Positions 53,524-63,279 of a stretch of DNA of 64,000 bases are shown one piece after another. A program made the position numbers and the translations under genes. Location of the stretch: the NCBI GenBank assembly GCA_026075535.2, contig AP026539.1, positions 12,400,001 through 12,464,000 on the forward strand, given 5' to 3'. The notes below the pieces were generated by a model. It had not been told where the DNA came from. It saw only the letters and a program-made list of their open reading frames with translations, and did not search any database. Within the stretch, counting starts at the first letter, position 1, and every line of letters starts with the position of its first letter. The stretch comes from Tricholoma matsutake (lineage: Eukaryota; Basidiomycota; Agaricomycetes; Agaricales; Tricholomataceae).

Positions 53524-53811
53524 ATGAACAGACTGCCAGGGCAACCCTCTTGGGAATGCCCCCATGGAATCATATTCTGGATAACAAGAGATGACTGGGT
53601 AAGAAGAGTATCCTCGACCTGCCCAAATTGCTGTCTCTATGTGCGGAGGAGCACAAAGATGGATTTAGGCTGGGTAAAAGCACAATTCGAGGAATGGTGC
53701 TTTGAGGGAGAGTTGTACGACGATGACTACTTCCCCAAGGAATTCTCCCTCAATCGTTATGGCCTAACCCCAGGCAGAAGACCACTGGTGGGAATCAACC
53801 CACCACTGTGA
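53524..53811 (+). CDS. Extra ORF downstream of pol in gypsy-1
   Basis: A 95-residue open frame begins MNRLPGQPSWECPHGIIFWI, followed by TRDDWVRRVSSTCPNCCLYV, RRSTKMDLGWVKAQFEEWCF and EGELYDDDYFPKEF. It ends at a TGA, after which similarity to the gypsy-2 copy continues (KDLQWNTHYDEESGFELARQ). It lies between pol and the 3' LTR on the same strand, in the env position of retroviruses, but has no signal peptide or membrane segment. The C-P-x-C-C pair and conserved W/Y/F residues suggest a small folded, perhaps zinc-binding, protein. Function is unknown. Confidence 0.72.
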   Translation: MNRLPGQPSWECPHGIIFWITRDDWVRRVSSTCPNCCLYVRRSTKMDLGWVKAQFEEWCFEGELYDDDYFPKEFSLNRYGLTPGRRPLVGINPPL

Positions 53812-54366
53812 AAAGACCTGCAGTGGAACACCCACTATGATGAAGAAAGCGGATTCGAGCTGGCAAGGCAGCTCTTATTTGGATGACACACAGAACTGGG
53901 AACATTGCTGTGTTCCAGCCGACACCCCCACACATCGACACCCCAGACTACTGAGCACAACTAGGTGTGAAGCGATTGTCCGCAAAGATGTTAAACTACC
54001 GATCGTCCACAAAGACATTAAACTACCGATAGTCTGCAAAAGATGTTAAACTAGCGACCGTCTGCAGAGACAATAAACTACCAATCATCCACAGAAGATG
54101 TAAAACTACGATGATTTCCCTTGACACCACACAAACCTACGGACCCTTCCCCTTCCAATGACACCACTGACTCTTTGACACCACTGCCTAGGGCAGCACG
54201 AACTAGAAGAACCTGATCATAGTCCAAGTTTGGACATGAATTATTCCTCCATTGCACCCCTTGACCCTGAACCACCCACATATCCAGACCACACCCAATC
54301 AGACCGTGGAGGAGAGATGAAGATTTAGGTCAAAGTGTGGAACTTTCGACCATAGCAGGGGGGTAA
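53812..54366 (+). other. Gypsy-1 3' untranslated region
   Basis: The first 75 bases still resemble coding sequence in gypsy-2. From 53975 to 54115 a short motif (TTAAACTACCGATCGTCC/GTCTGC with AAGATGTTAAACTA) is repeated four to five times at about 30-base spacing. A purine-rich stretch (GGAGGAGAGATGAAG near 54309) precedes the 3' LTR and may be the polypurine tract region. Confidence 0.55.
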
Positions 54367-55036
54367 TGTTACAATTTTCCTTGTAACTCATGGAACCCAA
54401 CCAACCTGACCAACCTGACGATCCCCTCCAGACAGGAGGCACTACCTGATTCATGCCTAGGGCATGTCCTTGACACCAGACACATGCACGATGCATGCTG
54501 ATTGCATGCATCTGATCCCCTTCCTGTGGAAGGCACCCTTGACACATGGTGACTCCATGCACCCGAACTCACTCCCACACATGCTGTGATACAACAGCTT
54601 CTTGACATGAGGTCCATGACATAGGACTCTCATGTCCTTAACATCAGATCCTTGACATCGGATCCATGACATTGGATGCCTCATGCTAAGCATGAGGCTT
54701 ATTGTTTCTATTCTTACCTAATATGCATCTACCTTTCGGATTGGATGATAAGGACCTCCCTTGTAGTATAAGTACTGCAACTCATAGTAGGGATGTCCTT
54801 AGTTTAGATCTAGGCAATTAACAGCCTTAACTTGCGAACTCGTAAACTTACTCAAAACCACTAAGGAAGCCCTTTAGTGCGTGAACCTGAATGACTCTAC
54901 ACAGAAGGCCTGCTAGAGTGCACTCTCCATCTTATGTCGGATGCTCCGAGTAAGACCAGTGCCGAACGACTTGTCAAGGAAGCACCTCATCGAACAACAT
55001 CGACTAGATCGAGTGGTTGAGGCTTTGCCCTTAACA
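54367..55036 (+). repeat. 3' LTR of gypsy-1
   Basis: It matches 39689-40331 along its whole length with scattered differences and one extra segment near 54487-54512 (GATGCATGCTGATTGCATGC). It ends GCCCTTAACA at 55036, and oxalate decarboxylase coding sequence follows. Confidence 0.93.
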
Positions 55037-56404
55037 GTTTATCTTCCCTGCAACCTCTCCTATCAATCCAGCCACCAGAGATGCAACTTGCCTGTCTTTA
55101 AATGCAGCTACTGGAGGAGCTCTGGCTGCTATCCTTGGTCCACAGAATGAAGCCTTGGAGCTGAAAAACCTGGATGTCATTGCCCTGCTGAAGACAGACA
55201 ATGGCCAGGTCCCTAATGCTAAGTGGCCATTCTCACTCAGTCATAATCAAGTAACTGCCGGAGGTTGGTCTCATCAGCAAAATAGTACATCAATACATGT
55301 AAATCATACATGGATTCATCCTTACACATGCATAGCTGAGTCATTACCTATTGCGACTGCCTTGGCAGGTGATCACTTTCCTTTCCACTTGCCCTGAGTC
55401 ACCAATTAACCTTTGGTTTCTAGGAGTCAATATGTGTCTCAAGGTTGGAGCAATCCAGTAGGCTATCTGGTTATGTTAAAGTGGTGATTTGCTGACCAGC
55501 TTTCAATAGTGAAATGCACTGGCACAATACTGCTGAGGTTCATGTCTTGACCTCAAATTCTGGTCCACATTAATAATGGTTCCTACATAGTGGGCTTACA
55601 TGCTAAAAGTAATATTGTGTTCACTTGTTCTCCTTCACTACTTATCCATCATTCCAGGGTGATGTTAGGATCAGCATGGTGAACCCTCAAAGTGAAGTAT
55701 TTGTTGGAGATGTGGTCTGTGTCTCCACACCTGTTATTCTGTGTTATACATTGATGACCTTTTGCTCAGGGCAAAGGAGACCTGTGGTATTTCCCTCCCA
55801 GCAATCCGCATTCTATCCAAGCAAAGAATACAATGAAAGATGGCACCGAGTTCCTCATCATGTTCAATTCTGGCACTCTTTCCAAGGATGCCACATTCCT
55901 TCTCACTGACTGGCTTGCACATGTTCCCAAAACGGTCCTAGCAAAAAATTTTGGGGTCCAGAATTTGAGCCTTTTTGACCATATACCTGAAACAGAGCTA
56001 TACATATTTCCTTGTAAGTTTTTTGTACCTCTTCATTTCATCATGTGGTCCATAATGCATATCAGTGTCCCCATCACCAGAGAACATTGAGACGGATATG
56101 GTAATTCCTAATAACACTCCAAATCCATATACATTTGCTCTGTCCAAAGTCAATGCAATGAAAATGCCAGGAGGGAGTGTAAAGGTGGTAGATTCAAGGA
56201 CTTTTCACATGGCTGAAAAAGTAAGTGCTGTTGAGGTTGAAGTGGAGGTTGGAGGCATAAGGTATGCAGTTGTTCCAACTGAAAAACAGTAGTCCGTCAG
56301 CACATTGCAGGGAACTACACATAAGTACCACCAATATGCTTCATGCATTCCATTTATTGAATCCATTACTAGCATCCGACAGAACCAGAGTGGAGCTTCT
56401 TCAT

Positions 56405-57440
56405 GTAAGTTATCCTGTACGCTGCGAATGATGGAGTTAAATTGTTTGCAAAAATAAGATGATGTGCCTAACTTACCAAAATGGATTACAATGGTCGATT
56501 GCATCATTAGGTAATATAGTATAAATGATGTTCTGTTCCACCATTGTTCCAGCACATACAATGTCTAGTCTTTGTAATATCCTGAACCCCAAGGATGGTA
56601 GATGACTGACAATCAAGTACATCTCTTAAATGTCAAAATTGCAAGCATATCGAGGCTTGTTTGTCTGATACTGATGGATGACCCCAACACACGCTTCCTG
56701 TAATCCTTTGCTGTGCCATCCTTGGAAGCCCTCAGAAGGGTCTTACAATTTGAGAAATATATGCTGCAATGGAAGAAAAGTATTCCTACTATAAGATGGC
56801 TGGCTCGACATGGAAGGTGATTGTTTTTGTGATACTCTAGATTCCTAATCTCAGCTTGCCCTGGTTTAGCAATCTGTTTGCCACCACTTATCTCTCAATC
56901 ATTTACTTGAATGACAGCCAAGACCAGTCACCAACCCAACTTTTGAATCATATTGGATGGTCAACCTGGTGGCACCTCCAGCCACAAAATGACATCACAA
57001 ATGCGGCTGGCCAAACAAGGATGCAGCTGATACATTATTGCACCCTCCAAAGAAGCATGGCAAGCCACAGAAATTTCCACTCCCATCTGAGCCCAACAAA
57101 CTTGAAGAGGAAGATGGAGGCAGGGATGAATTGGATGGAAGGGAGGGAGTGGAAGTCTCACCTTGTTGTGTACATGATACATCCTGGGCCAGCCATGACT
57201 TCGACCATGACAAGCTCAAATACAAAGAAGTACACAATATTATCCATGCCTCAGAAGAAGAGTATGAGAGTGAGGAGGAGATGATACATCTGCTTGATCG
57301 ATGGAATTCCCTAGTGGGGCTTAGTTGTTTTACATCCTCCAACTCAATGCAACCCTTTTCCCTTCCTCCATTTTCATTGGTTCAGATGACATCATCAATT
57401 ATATGCAGAGTGAAATTGCAAGCCTGCAATGTCAATCCAC
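56405..57440 (+). other. Extra sequence inside the second cupin of oxalate decarboxylase
   Basis: Between FFM (56404) and the next recognisable cupin residues (about 57480) lie some 1000 bases, too long for an intron in this genome. One frame at about 57038-57306 looks coding (HGKPQKFPLPSEPNKLEEED, CCVHDTSWASHDFDHDKLKY, IHASEEEYESEEEMIHLLDR), acidic and unrecognised. Another at 56856 (FSNLFATTYLSIIYLNDSQD) is less convincing. It is probably a further decayed insertion, whose ends I could not find. Confidence 0.4.
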
Positions 57441-57909
57441 AGAGGCTGTTTCACTGTCTCTTTGGCTGTCCAAACAGTTATGACGCTGTTCACATCTACC
57501 TCAAATGCTCAAACTTTCAATTTCATGGTAAGAACTTATTCCCACAGGTCATGTTTCCTTGCTGTATTTCTTATTTAGGCTGGTGATGTTGGTTACATTC
57601 CTCCGTCATTTGGTGTGTCCCCAATGCTTGGGCTCTTATGATGGTTTCTCACCACGGCTTGGTAGGACATTATGTGGAGAACACTGGAAATACAATGCTT
57701 AAATTCCTTGAGGTTTTCCCATCAGGCAAATGATTATGGAGGCCATATTCTGAATGCTTAAAGATCTCAATACATATCAGGCTTGTTCCAAGACATCTCA
57801 CTGGCACAATGGTTGGCATAAATGCCTCCATCTCTTGTCAAGGCACACCTCGGGTTCTCAGATGAGATGATAGCAAATATTAATAGACAAAAATTAGAAG
57901 TAGTGTAAT

Positions 57910-58657
57910 CCCATAGTAATAATCCTATACATATTAGCTTAGAAAACCTTGCTTTGGAGTAATTTATGTAGTATGTCATCTATGTGACTAGGTTCTTCAA
58001 AAGAAGATGAAGCAAACTCAGTGTGACAGAGAGCATGATGCATATATGAGTATGTAATCCAAAAAAGGTTTCTGCTTGGCGCCACCACCAATGAGGCTCA
58101 TTCCGAGTCATTCACCCTCAATAACAGGTTGTGAGAAAAAAAAGTGGTCAGAAAACACTGAGAACTTGAAGACATTCCAACTTCCAAGTCATACAGCCAC
58201 ACCATGTGGTCAAGAATGGCACAACACATGAAGAAGTCCTCGACAAAAGACAAACTTAAAAAGAATAAGGCTAAATTGACAGAGTCAGTTAGTACTCTTT
58301 GCATGGACAATTCTTAGTTTGAATTGGGCTACACAGACTCGAGTTCCTGTAGGACTCCTACCAGGTGCAGCCCAAAATAATGGTTCTGTAGGAATCAAGC
58401 CCAAAGTGAGCACTTTCTTTCTGTGATCTTGACAGACTTACCTCAGACTTCTGAGTTCAGAAAGCAAACATTCCCAAGCCAAACATCAACCTCCTCATCC
58501 TTGGCCTTCTTTCCCACCCTAATAAGACAAAAATCAGGTGCAAAAAAATTTTCAAACCACAGCAGAGTACAAAGCTGACATATGGTACAATAATTGTAGC
58601 TGGTAAATTGTGTGAGGAGCTTCCTTGGCCAACCTACAGCTATGACCAAAAAATATG
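57910..58657. other. Intergenic stretch between oxalate decarboxylase and oxygenase-like gene
   Basis: Mostly AT-rich sequence. A short basic frame near 58205-58310 (Lys-rich: TKDKLKK-like) could be a first exon of the following gene, but I cannot support it. Confidence 0.35.
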
Positions 58658-59870
58658 AATGCCTTGATTGATGAGGCATCTTGTAAGATGGAAATGGCAG
58701 TGGATAGTCCAGCAGATGCCTGCTCTGGCATGTGGTACAATGAGGGAGGCAATCTATTGGTAGCTGCCTTTGCCCATCAAATTGAGACCACTTCCCATCA
58801 GGTGAGTCCAAGCATTTAACTGGTAATACTGATTCTCATATGAAGAATGGGGTGGACAAACAGGCGCATGAGGAGTGGCCATATTATGAAGGTGCTGAGT
58901 CTGAGAAATGGACAATGGCAGATGTGGATGCAGCAGATCCCTCCAGGGTTCACTATGATGGTGTACCTGTAAGCCAGAAGTTTTCAACCAGTGTTTCTAC
59001 TTACCAACAATGCTTATAGCCAAAGTTGCTTTGACAGGCACATGAGGCTCTTCAATTTCTTCACTCCCAGGTCCATCCCATAGTACACCAGCAGGATATT
59101 CGGCACGATCCCACAGCAGATGTTGTAGATCTCCCAAGCACTTTTCAGGCTGCACAGTTAAACAATGAACTAGATCCAGATGAGCCTAATACCAGGAGGC
59201 CAGGTGTACAATATCATGAAAATGAAATGGGAAGAGAGTGGGTCGGCATCACACATCTAGTTCATGCCTGGGCAATGCAAGGCCAGAAGGTCAGCTGTAT
59301 TTCTTTGTGGAACCTATCAATATTTAAACTTGTTTCTTTGACTTTTTCTAACACTAGAATGGCCCTCTTGTCATCTCTAAGGACCGGGTTTGAGGTAGCT
59401 CAGATGCTATGGCTGTCAATTGGTACTTTCAAGTCACAAGGGAGATTGCAGATCTATTGTCAGCATATTTCAAAAAAGCATTTTCAGAGTACCATAAGAA
59501 ATATTCAGAAGCCTTTGCAGCAGGATGTTGGAGCCAGGTGGATCCAGGGCCATGGCTAGGACAAGCATTGGTTTTTAACCTACAGGTGCTTCCACATGTG
59601 GATGCTCTTGATGATGGCCCCACAGCTTGCTTCCCTGTGGGGTTCTTTAGCGGAGGAGATATGCATCTATCTGATTTGGGGCTTAAATTTCAGTAAGAAT
59701 TTTCAACTGCTTTCGATGACATCTTAGCCTTTCTCTCTTTTACAGATATTCTCCAGATGACACCCCTATCTCTTTGTCAGGCTGGCTTTACCATGCAGTA
59801 CAGCTATGGCAGCCACTTCCAGGAGAACCTTTGACCTCTGGATGCATTGGTAATGTGTTTTTTTCCCCCA
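58658..59870 (+). pseudogene. Candidate 2OG-Fe(II) oxygenase, TET/JBP-like
   Basis: Exons read NMNALIDEASCKMEMAVDSP (from 58658), TGNTDSHMKNGVDKQAHEEW, HEALQFLHSQVHPIVHQQDI, ELDPDEPNTRRPGVQYHENE, then AVNWYFQVTREIADLLSAYF and CWSQVDPGPWLGQALVFNLQ. The core is VLPHVDALDDGP, FPVGFFSGGDMHLSDLGLKF, QYSPDD and SGWLYHAV. H-x-D, G-x-F-S-G-G, a L-P/S-D-L-G strand, a P-x-D turn and a later His are the pattern of double-stranded beta-helix dioxygenases of the TET/JBP group, which in Agaricomycetes are expanded together with KDZ transposons. The 2OG-binding Arg was not located. Introns with GT-AG ends (about 59288-59358, 59694-59745) fit. A stop after ISKDRV near 59388 suggests decay. Confidence 0.5.
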
Positions 59871-60402
59871 CAACTCCTATTGTAGGCTGGAAGGAAAAGC
59901 TGCTGGGTGGAATAGAGATACTTTGACCAATAGATTTCCATCTTCTTCAGCTTATGCACACCATTAGAGGTCTAATTTGTATTCCTTCAAGTATGTCAGA
60001 TATAGGTTGCTGTTTGTTTGACAATTTGGAACAGTGTTGAGCATCCACCAAGGAGTCCAAACTAAGTGCAGCATATACTACTAGGCTCTTCTAACCTCTC
60101 ACAACTCAAAGTCCAGTAACTGGCAGTAGCTACACTGTAACACTGGCACATTCATTGCTTGGCATGTGATATAAGCATTGACAACAATCTGGGGAGGAAG
60201 GGGACAACAGCAACAAGGAAAGGGGCAGTGGCCAGGGATGACAAGAACAGGGACCCACATACCCAGGATGATGCACCAGAGGACAACACACCAAGCTGCA
60301 CCAGGACGACGGACTGACGCCAATGCACCATGATGCACCCAGGACAGCAGGGCTGTGTATGCCCTTCCTCCACAATTTGCATGGAGGAGGGGACTTTTTT
60401 TC
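59871..60402. other. Gap between oxygenase-like and CK1-like genes
   Basis: No gene is recognised. A hairpin CCTTCCTCCAC-loop-GTGGAGGAGGGG-like (about 60363-60392, TTCCTCC with GGAGGA) followed by T7 resembles the hairpins of elements B to F, and the GA-rich stretch before it resembles their interiors. It may be a remnant of such an element, whose insertion removed the kinase N-lobe. Confidence 0.4.
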
Positions 60403-61063
60403 AATTCTGGCTTTTTACATGGTAACACATTTAATGTCCACCATGCCCAGCTTCATTGTCTCCAATATATGCATGCTTGTAACTTCCTTTATCATGACCT
60501 CAAACCCAACAACATTGCTGTGGGTGTTGGGCAGAAGGCCAGCATAGTATATCTCATTGATTTTGGCCTTTCAAAGCAGTTCAGGGATCCAAACATGCAT
60601 ATGCACATTCCATATATTAACATGCATGGCCTCACTGGAACAGCTGTATTCACCTCTATTCATAGTCACATTGGTTGGGAGCTAGGCAGACAGGATGATC
60701 TTGAGTCACTTGCTTATATTCTGATCTACTTCCTCCTTGGTTCTTTGCTGTGGCAGAGCTTGGGCCATCAGGACATTGAAGAAAATTTTGTGCTGAAACT
60801 CAAACAACAAATCAATGTGCACAACTTGTCCCACAACCTTCCAGTGGAATTTTGCAAATTCCTAGAATACACGTGCTCACTTTCTTTTGATGATAAACCT
60901 GATTACAACTACTTGTATGACCTTTTTGATGGTCTCTTGTCACAAGAGGGATTCCCAAATGACTCATCATTTGATTGGAGTGCTTATGGTGGGCAATCAG
61001 GTGGCAAGGATAGACATGGTGCATATGATGCATACAACAAATGTGGCATACATCGAACTGGGT
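60403..61063 (+). pseudogene. Casein kinase 1-like protein, C-lobe only
   Basis: CK1 kinases phosphorylate Ser/Thr. The open frame begins near LQYMHACNFLYHDLKPNNIA (HRDxKPxN in the family, Arg lost) and continues with VYLIDFGLSKQFRD (DFG present), HIPYINMHGLTGTAVFTSIH and LGRQDDLESLAYILIYFLLG. This is the characteristic CK1 order of LTGTxxxxSIxxHxG and DDLESLxY. LPVEFCKFLEYTCSLSFDDK and DYNYLYDLF complete the C-lobe. The N-lobe with the ATP-binding Gly loop and Lys is not found upstream, so it is truncated. It is the last gene before the right end of element I. Confidence 0.82.
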
Positions 61064-61531
61064 AAGTGCTATGCACCAACTACATTTATGCTGGATACTA
61101 AAGGAATTTCCACCAGACTGCACTCTCAGGCTCGAAAGCAAGAGCAACTTAGCAAGATTGACCTATCTTGACTATGCTGGTGGTGCTGATGCAGCATAGC
61201 AGTGTTGATGTGGACCAATGGATTATCAAACCCCTTGTCTTGCATTTAGTTATATTCCTCAGTTATCCTTTATATCACTTCTGTAGCTATATAGAGTATA
61301 CCCCTTCAATCATGGTATATAGAGTATACCACAACTAGCTGGCTTTCAGCCAAAGTTGGCCGAAAGCCAGCTGAAGTCATGTCAATTAATCTTAGGCTGA
61401 AACCAGCTTGAAGTGCTGACTTGAGTCAAAGTTGCAGCTTCCGAATACAAACTTGCCGAAAGCTGGTCACATGTCAGAAAAGCCATGACTTTCAAAGTCA
61501 GCCTGGGACAAGCCGAGTCGCAGCAATACTA
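61064..61531. other. Right subterminal region of element I
   Basis: Noncoding. It holds a direct repeat (TATAGAGTATACC at about 61290 and 61317), a palindrome AGCTGGCTTTC-GAAAGCCAGCT (61337-61347 and 61362-61372) and repeated AAAGTTGGC, CCGAAAGC and GGTCACATG words also seen near the left end (30208-30300). It ends GCAATACTA before the duplication. Confidence 0.7.
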
Positions 61532-61539
61532 GACATCAT

Positions 61540-62868
61540 CCTTTGCACCAGAATGGATTTACACGTCCAGTTTATGGAAGGAAAGAGGAATGTGCGTGCC
61601 AATATGTTATCTCATCTTTTGTTAGATGAATATCAAAGCAAATTCTCTGCTGTCTGCATCGAGAGCTTTACTCCTCCATGGGAGCTTCTGGTGGTGTGAT
61701 GGAGAGAGTACTTTTGAGCACACTGGGGGGGGAAGAAGACCACTCTGTGTGTGCCTCGCCCCCCCATGGAGCTGGGAGACCTTGATGCCCATGCTCTTTA
61801 TTTGCAGGTGAACTCTATCGAATGCTCAACATCAAAAAATTATACTACTGGAGCTTGAGACTACATTAATTTTTGCATACTCTACTCTCTACCATTGGAT
61901 CCAACACCCACCACATTATCTCACTACATTGCCTATTCATCTCAGTTCATTGCCTCTGCACCAAATATCTCACAGGCATGCAACACTTTCTCAAGGATCT
62001 ATATCCTGATTTTGATGCTAACCATGCTCACCCTCTTGTAAGCTCCACTATTCAGGGTTCAAAGAAAGTGCATGTGGATGCTGTCAAAAGGAAACTCCCA
62101 CTTTGATTACCTCACCTGCAGGCATTCCTCAGTATTGCCCACTGCACTGGAAGCTATGATGACTTCTTGTTTATTGTTCTAATGTCTTGCACATTCTATG
62201 GCTGCCATTGCATGGGTGAACTGGTCCAGAAGAATGATCGCAGTTTGTTCGACTGGAGGAAGGTCATTAAATGAGCATCAGTGACCTTTGAAAGGGGATG
62301 TGCTCAGTATCACCTGCCATATCACAAGGGGGATCCTTTCTATTGGGGTTCAGATGTGATTCTGACAATCCAAGATGTTGCTGACCCAGTACTGTTGCTC
62401 CAGGAGTACTTGGAATGGTGGGATCACCTCCATGGTGCCAAGGCAGCTCTGTTCCTTCATGAGAATGGCTCTCACCCCACTTGCTCATAGTTTGAATTCA
62501 AATTCTTCACAGTCCTTGATCATCGTTTCGGTGGACACTCCCTACACACAGGTTATCCCACCTTTTTGGCCTCTCTCGGCATCTCAGAATCTATCATACA
62601 AGCTGTCAGTCAGTGGTCTTCAGAGGCTTGGAAGATCTACTACATCTGGGAGAATCCCGGGGTTAGGGTCAATTAGCAATTGGCAGCTCTGCGACTGCAT
62701 AACTAGTCACACAGCTCTATGCTCCCCACTTTGCATCTTTTTCACACCTCCACCACCCACACACAAATCATTACTTAGTGCATCTGCTCCCTCACATATA
62801 TTATTTCAGGGTCCATCTAGGTGGATCTTGGTTTTCTGCTATTACTTCACTCTGAGCAAGCAGCAGAG
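61540..62868 (+). pseudogene. RNase H end and tyrosine recombinase of the DIRS-like element
   Basis: The frame continues the RNase H of 30207 (LCTRMDLHVQFMEGKRNVRA, NMLSHLLLDEYQSKF, IESFTPPWELL). A tyrosine recombinase follows: YINFCILYSLPLDPTPTTLS, HYIAYSSQFI, HAHPLVSSTIQGSKKVHVDA, RLPHLQAFLSIAHCTGSYDD and FYGCHCMGELV. It ends HSLHTGYPTFLASLGISESI, IQAVSQWSSEAWKIYYIW. The family has LLRLGEL and HSLRAG, so both catalytic Arg are His here, while the His and the terminal Tyr (KIYY) remain. Frameshifts and a stop near 62101 add to the decay. Integration by a recombinase in place of a DDE integrase defines DIRS-like elements. Confidence 0.8.
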
Positions 62869-63279
62869 GTTGTCATAAAGGTGGGTTCCAAGGGAAAGGA
62901 GTCCTTTTCATAGGCCTCTGCACCACCTCATGATCATATGACTAGCTCCACTATCCATGTAGAGCTTCGCTCAAATCCCCCCTTTTTGCATGGTCCGTGC
63001 CTTGGTGCTAGGGGCTAGCAGATGCCAGGTATAAGACAGATGAAGTGTGACTAGGGGCTCCCATGTTGCTTCCTTTTGACTATCACCGGTTGCAAGCAAC
63101 ACAGGTAAGCACCTCATGCTCAGATTGCAACCAGCTCCTCATTTTCTCAGTATTGTTATTCAAGGGCTCTGCCTACTATTTGAATAACATTTACTCACAT
63201 TGTGAGAGCTTCCACAATCTTCTTCAGGCTTATCTCAACTAGGATATCACTTTTTAGGATTCATCTGGCTCTCCATTAT
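62869..63279 (+). repeat. Right direct repeat of the DIRS-like element
   Basis: From GTTGTCATAA to GGCTCTCCATTAT it matches 25313-25718 plus the bases after the MITE, at about 95 percent identity. It starts directly behind the recombinase gene, in the same orientation as the left copy. Confidence 0.87.

Larger units (their letters stand above)
39689..55036 (+). mobile_element. Gypsy-1: Ty3/gypsy chromovirus retrotransposon, host of nested gypsy-2
   Basis: LTRs of 643 and 670 bases (39689-40331, 54367-55036) flank Gag, protease, RT-RNase H, integrase with chromodomain and an extra ORF, all on the plus strand. The 5-base duplication is ATTTA on the left and GTTTA on the right. It sits in the signal-peptide region of the oxalate decarboxylase gene. 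Gypsy-2 (46011-53445) lies in its 3' internal region. Many premature TGA stops show that the copy is dead. Confidence 0.93.
39632..57909 (+). pseudogene. Oxalate decarboxylase (bicupin), split by gypsy-1
   Basis: Oxalate decarboxylase converts oxalate to formate and CO2 with a Mn-bicupin and is secreted in wood- and litter-associated fungi. A signal peptide end (LILTLSYATPAPA) stands just before the gypsy-1 insertion at 39689. The frame resumes at 55042 with FPATSPINPATRDATCLSLN, LGPQNEALELKNLDV, TDNGQVPNAKWPFSLSHNQ and introns at about 55369-55423 and 55461-55510. The first cupin keeps its ligands (HWHNTAE, then GDLWYFPPSNPHSIQ). MKDGTEFLIMFNSGT, LLTDWLAHVPKTVLAKNFGV and ELYIFP follow. In the second cupin the H-W-H site is broken (HY, stop, HPTEPEWSFFM near 56370). 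About 1 kb of extra sequence precedes AQTFNF (57508), and AGDVGYIPPSF to DEMIANINRQKLEVV ends at 57909. Confidence 0.85.
30208..61531. mobile_element. Element I: 31.3-kb cargo-bearing hAT-like TIR element
   Basis: The 8 bases GACATCAT stand at 30200-30207 and 61532-61539, and removing one copy plus everything between restores the DIRS RNase H frame exactly. The left end is TAGTGTTGCCATGACTCAGC and the right end, reversed, is TAGTATTGCTGCGACTCGGC, 15 of 20 matching. Words AAAGTTG, TTGACTTGAA and GGTCACATG recur in the terminal 150-200 bases on both sides. TAGTG fits the YARNG terminus and 8-base duplication known for hAT transposons. Inside are FunK1, hAT transposase, oxalate decarboxylase, a 2OG-oxygenase-like gene and a CK1-like gene, plus later insertions (F, a solo LTR, gypsy-1 with gypsy-2). 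Subtracting these leaves about 13.8 kb. Confidence 0.85.
25313..63279 (+). mobile_element. DIRS-like tyrosine-recombinase retrotransposon split by a 31-kb insertion
   Basis: A Gag-like gene (26334-27858), an RT-RNase H gene (28867-30207 and from 61532) and a tyrosine recombinase (to about 62868) lie in one orientation between two direct repeats of about 400 bases (25313-25718 and 62869-63279). Joining 30207 to 61540 gives an unbroken RNase H frame (GIADIILCTRMDLHVQF), which shows that both halves are one element. Element E interrupts the RT gene and a MITE interrupts the left repeat. Its native length would be about 5.3 kb. Confidence 0.85.

Noticed and set aside
56205..56561. A 118-residue minus-strand frame near the second cupin
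   Set aside because: It lies antisense to the oxalate decarboxylase exon, which shows clear family residues on the plus strand.
62869..63279. The 400-base repeat as ordinary LTRs of a gypsy or copia element
   Set aside because: No TG...CA ends with a matching 4-6-base duplication were found, and it directly follows a tyrosine recombinase, which fits a DIRS-like end better.
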